Shown here: in pieces, positions 30,483 to 33,018 of the stretch | Numbering within the stretch: the stretch's first letter is position 1 | Layout: each line of letters begins with the position of its first letter | DNA from: Rhodobiaceae bacterium | GTDB taxonomy: Bacteria > Pseudomonadota > Alphaproteobacteria > Parvibaculales > Parvibaculaceae | Assembly: GCA_027352645.1 (NCBI GenBank) | Contig: DAIEIL010000001.1 | Location: 1 to 33,018, forward strand | Direction of reading: 5' to 3' | Length of the DNA stretch: 33,018 nt | Notes under the pieces: model-generated | What the model saw: the letters and a program-made list of their open reading frames with translations, nothing else | What the model was told of the DNA's origin: nothing | Databases searched by the model: none | Made by a program: the position numbers and the translations under genes

Positions 30483-33018
30483 ATGACTATCACCCATCTC
30501 CTGATCGCCAATAGGGGCGAAATCGCCATCCGTATCGCGCGCGCCGCCGCCGAGCTAGGCCTCAGGACCACGGCGGTCCATTCCGCCGACGATGCGCTGT
30601 CGCTGCATGTGAAGGCGGCGGACGAGGCCGTTGCGCTGAAAGGCGAGGGGGCCGCCGCCTATCTCGACATTGCGGGCATCGTCGCGGCCGCCAGGGCCGC
30701 GAAATGCGACGCCATCCATCCGGGCTATGGGTTCCTCTCCGAGAATGCGGACTTCGCACGGGCCTGCGCCGAGGCGGGCATTACCTTCGTGGGCCCGAAC
30801 CCCGAAGCGCTCGAACTTTTCGGCGACAAGATCAAGGCCAAGGCGCTGGCGCTTGCCTCCGGCGTGCCGCTTCTCGCGGGCACCCAGGGCGCGACGAGCC
30901 TTGAAGATGCGCGCGCCTTTTTCAAGACGCATGGACCCATGATGATAAAGGCCATCGCGGGCGGTGGAGGGCGCGGAATGCGTCCGGTGCGCAGCGAAGC
31001 CGAGATCGAAGAAGCCTACAAGCGTTGCCAGTCGGAGGCGAAGGCCGCTTTCGGCAATGGCGACGTCTATGTCGAAAAGCTCATCGAAAAAGCCCGTCAT
31101 GTCGAAGTGCAGATCGTGGCCGACCGGTTGGGCGGGGTCGCACATCTTTTTGAACGCGAATGCTCGATCCAGCGCCGCAACCAGAAGATTGTCGAGATCG
31201 CGCCGAGCCCATCCCTGAGCGAGGAATTGCGCGCGGAACTTTGCGCGGCGGCGGTGAGGCTCGCCCGTGCGGCCGCGTATGACAATCTCGGCACCTTCGA
31301 GTTTCTCGTCGATGCCGCCGACATGCAGACTTTTGCCTTCATCGAAGCCAATCCGCGCCTGCAGGTCGAACATACCGTCACCGAGGAAGTGACCGGCGTC
31401 GATCTGGTGCAGACACAGTTGAAGATCGCGAGCGGGCAGACGCTGGCGGCGCTTGGCCTCACGCAAGGCGAGGTTCCCTATCCGCGCGGCCATGCGATCC
31501 AGCTTCGCATCAACATGGAGACGATGGACGAGACCGGAAACACGAAGCCCGCTGGCGGCGTAATTTCTGTGTTCGAGCCGCCGTCCGGCCCCGGAATTCG
31601 CGTCGATACGTTCGGTTATGCGGGCTATCGCACCAGCCCCAATTTCGACTCGCTGCTTGCGAAGCTCATCGTTCATGCCCCTTCGGTCGATTATCGCGAT
31701 GCCGTGCGTCGCGCCGCCCGTGCCCTCAGCGAGTTTCGCCTTGAAGGGGTTGCCACCAACATTTCCTTCCTGCGTTCGCTCGTAGCGCATCCGGCTTTCG
31801 CCGCCAATGACGTCACCACGCGCTTCGTCGAGGAACATGTGGCGGAGCTGGTGAAGCCTGTTGCCGCCCATGCGCGATATTTCGCAGGCGTCGTTGCGCA
31901 AGAGGCGGCGGCGACCAGGTCGATCAAGGGCCCGGACGGCAGCGAGCCCGTCGGCGCACCGATGCAGGGCAAGGTGGTCAGCGTCGACGTGAAGGAGGGC
32001 GACAAGGTTCACGCCGGCCAGCAGATCGCCGTGCTGGAAGCGATGAAGATGGAGCATCTCGTCCATGCGGCGGGAAGCGGCGTCGTGCGTCTGGTCGCGG
32101 CGGCGGCGGGCGAAGTTCTCTTCGACGGCCAGCCCATCGTCTTCATCGAGCCGGGCGATGTCGGTGCGGCGGCGGCGAGCGAGGAAAAGGAAATCGACCT
32201 CGACTACATTCGCTCCGATCTCGCTTCGGTTCGCGAGCGGCATTTCATCGGCCTCGACGAAGGCCGCCCCGATGCGGTCGCGCGGCGGCGCAAGACCAAC
32301 CAGCGCACCGCGCGCGAGAATATTGACGATCTCTGCGATGAGGGAAGCTTCATCGAATATGGCTCGCTCGCGCTCGCGGCGCAGCGCCGCCGCCGTCCGA
32401 TGGACGAACTCATCAAGATGAGCCCGGCGGACGGAATGATTGCGGGGATCGGCTCGGTCAACGGCGCGATGTTCGATGAGGACAAGGCGCGGACCATGGT
32501 CCTCTCCTATGACTACACGGTTTTCGCGGGCACGCAGGGCGCGATGAACCACAAGAAGAAGGACCGTATGTTCAAGCTCGCCGAACAGTGGCGGCTTCCC
32601 ATCGTTTTCTTCACCGAAGGCGGCGGCGGCCGGCCCGGCGACACGGATTCGATGGGCGTGGCGGGCCTCGACACGCCGAGCTTCCTTGCCTATGCGCAGC
32701 TTTCGGGTCTCGTTCCGCGCGTTGGCATCAATTCGGGTCGCTGCTTTGCGGGCAATGCGGCGCTGCTCGGCACGTCGGACGTCATCATCGCGACGAAGAA
32801 CTCCGCCATCGGCATGGGTGGACCGGCCATGATCGAGGGTGGTGGACTCGGCGTGTTCAGGCCGGAGGACATCGGCCCTGTTGAGGTCCAGGCGCCCAAC
32901 GGTGTGATCGACGTTCTCGTCGAGGACGAAACGGAAGGTGTCATCGCCGCTAGACGATATCTCGGCTATTTTCAGGGCCCGGTCCGCGACTGGTCGTGTG
33001 CCGATCAGCGCCTTCTGC
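30483..33018 (+). CDS. Single-chain acyl-CoA carboxylase (BC-BCCP-CT fusion), 3' end outside window
   Basis: An open frame of 845 codons running off the right edge. ATG 30483 follows AGGGAGCCCT. Domains: biotin carboxylase about 1-445 (LLIANRGEIAIRIARAAAEL, HPGYGFLSENADFARAC, AGGGGRGMRPV, ERECSIQRRNQKIVEIAPSP, EANPRLQVEHTVTEEVTG); biotin carrier about 485-555 with EAMKMEHLV, biotin lysine K522; carboxyltransferase from about 575 (RTARENIDDLCDEGSFIEYG, SYDYTVFAGTQGAMNHKKKD, FTEGGGGRPGDTDS, AGNAALLGTSDVIIATKNSA). Normal acyl-CoA carboxylases split these activities; this order matches the single-chain long-chain acyl-CoA carboxylases described from Mycobacterium and Rhodopseudomonas. About 230 residues of the second carboxyltransferase half should follow outside the window. 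Acceptor (acetyl-, propionyl- or longer acyl-CoA) is not fixed by sequence. Confidence 0.92.
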   Translation, partial: MTITHLLIANRGEIAIRIARAAAELGLRTTAVHSADDALSLHVKAADEAVALKGEGAAAYLDIAGIVAAARAAKCDAIHPGYGFLSENADFARACAEAGITFVGPNPEALELFGDKIKAKALALASGVPLLAGTQGATSLEDARAFFKTHGPMMIKAIAGGGGRGMRPVRSEAEIEEAYKRCQSEAKAAFGNGDVYVEKLIEKARHVEVQIVADRLGGVAHLFERECSIQRRNQKIVEIAPSPSLSEELRAELCAAAVRLARAAAYDNLGTFEFLVDAADMQTFAFIEANPRLQVEHTVTEEVTGVDLVQTQLKIASGQTLAALGLTQGEVPYPRGHAIQLRINMETMDETGNTKPAGGVISVFEPPSGPGIRVDTFGYAGYRTSPNFDSLLAKLIVHAPSVDYRDAVRRAARALSEFRLEGVATNISFLRSLVAHPAFAANDVTTRFVEEHVAELVKPVAAHARYFAGVVAQEAAATRSIKGPDGSEPVGAPMQGKVVSVDVKEGDKVHAGQQIAVLEAMKMEHLVHAAGSGVVRLVAAAAGEVLFDGQPIVFIEPGDVGAAAASEEKEIDLDYIRSDLASVRERHFIGLDEGRPDAVARRRKTNQRTARENIDDLCDEGSFIEYGSLALAAQRRRRPMDELIKMSPADGMIAGIGSVNGAMFDEDKARTMVLSYDYTVFAGTQGAMNHKKKDRMFKLAEQWRLPIVFFTEGGGGRPGDTDSMGVAGLDTPSFLAYAQLSGLVPRVGINSGRCFAGNAALLGTSDVIIATKNSAIGMGGPAMIEGGGLGVFRPEDIGPVEVQAPNGVIDVLVEDETEGVIAARRYLGYFQGPVRDWSCADQRLL

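Overview
The window is GC-rich, densely coded, non-mobile bacterial DNA. Gene content and style point to an alphaproteobacterium, perhaps a Parvibaculum- or Rhodopseudomonas-like Hyphomicrobiales member. The pointers are two sigma-EcfG-type promoter motifs, a urea-carboxylase cluster with UAAP proteins, a cheAWYZBR cluster with a hybrid CheA, paired acyl-CoA dehydrogenases and a single-chain acyl-CoA carboxylase. The taxon is an inference from content only. I saw no rRNA, tRNA, CRISPR array, insertion sequence or phage gene.

Layout. (1) 2-8402, plus strand: a tightly packed nitrogen-assimilation operon. It holds an ABC permease (5' end outside the window), an ABC ATPase, UAAP1, UAAP2, a 1203-residue biotin-dependent urea/guanidine carboxylase and allophanate hydrolase. 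The two UAAP genes make guanidine a more likely substrate than free urea: guanidine -> carboxyguanidine -> allophanate -> ammonia + CO2. (2) 8424-9275, minus: fatty-acid hydroxylase/sterol-desaturase-family membrane enzyme. (3) 9572-10156: a bactofilin with an apparent C-terminal membrane anchor, closed by a strong terminator. (4) 10373-12775: two adjacent acyl-CoA dehydrogenases, probably one heteromeric enzyme, then a terminator. (5) 12938-14224: GabT-type aminotransferase; 14404-15726: OprB-type porin. (6) 15818-16153, minus: KGG-repeat stress protein with two upstream GGAAC-N17-GTT motifs. (7) 16451-22938: chemotaxis operon cheA-cheW-cheY-cheZ-cheB-cheR with mostly stop/start overlaps. (8) 23078-28387: branched-chain amino acid type ABC transporter livH-livM-livG-livF, a small membrane protein and livK, then a terminator. 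(9) 28443-30382, minus: HI0933/BaiN-like flavoprotein followed by a YhhN-type lysoplasmalogenase. (10) 30483 to the window end: single-chain acyl-CoA carboxylase (biotin carboxylase, biotin carrier, carboxyltransferase), truncated by the window edge.

The most unusual points are a globin-like, apparently heme-less segment in CheA where a P2 domain is normally found; the asymmetric loss of cysteines between UAAP2 and UAAP1, which suggests one catalytic and one structural subunit; a FliM-like acidic peptide at the C terminus of CheZ; tandem EcfG-type promoters in front of the KGG-repeat gene; and the tail-anchored bactofilin. All functional calls come from reading motifs by eye, with no database search.
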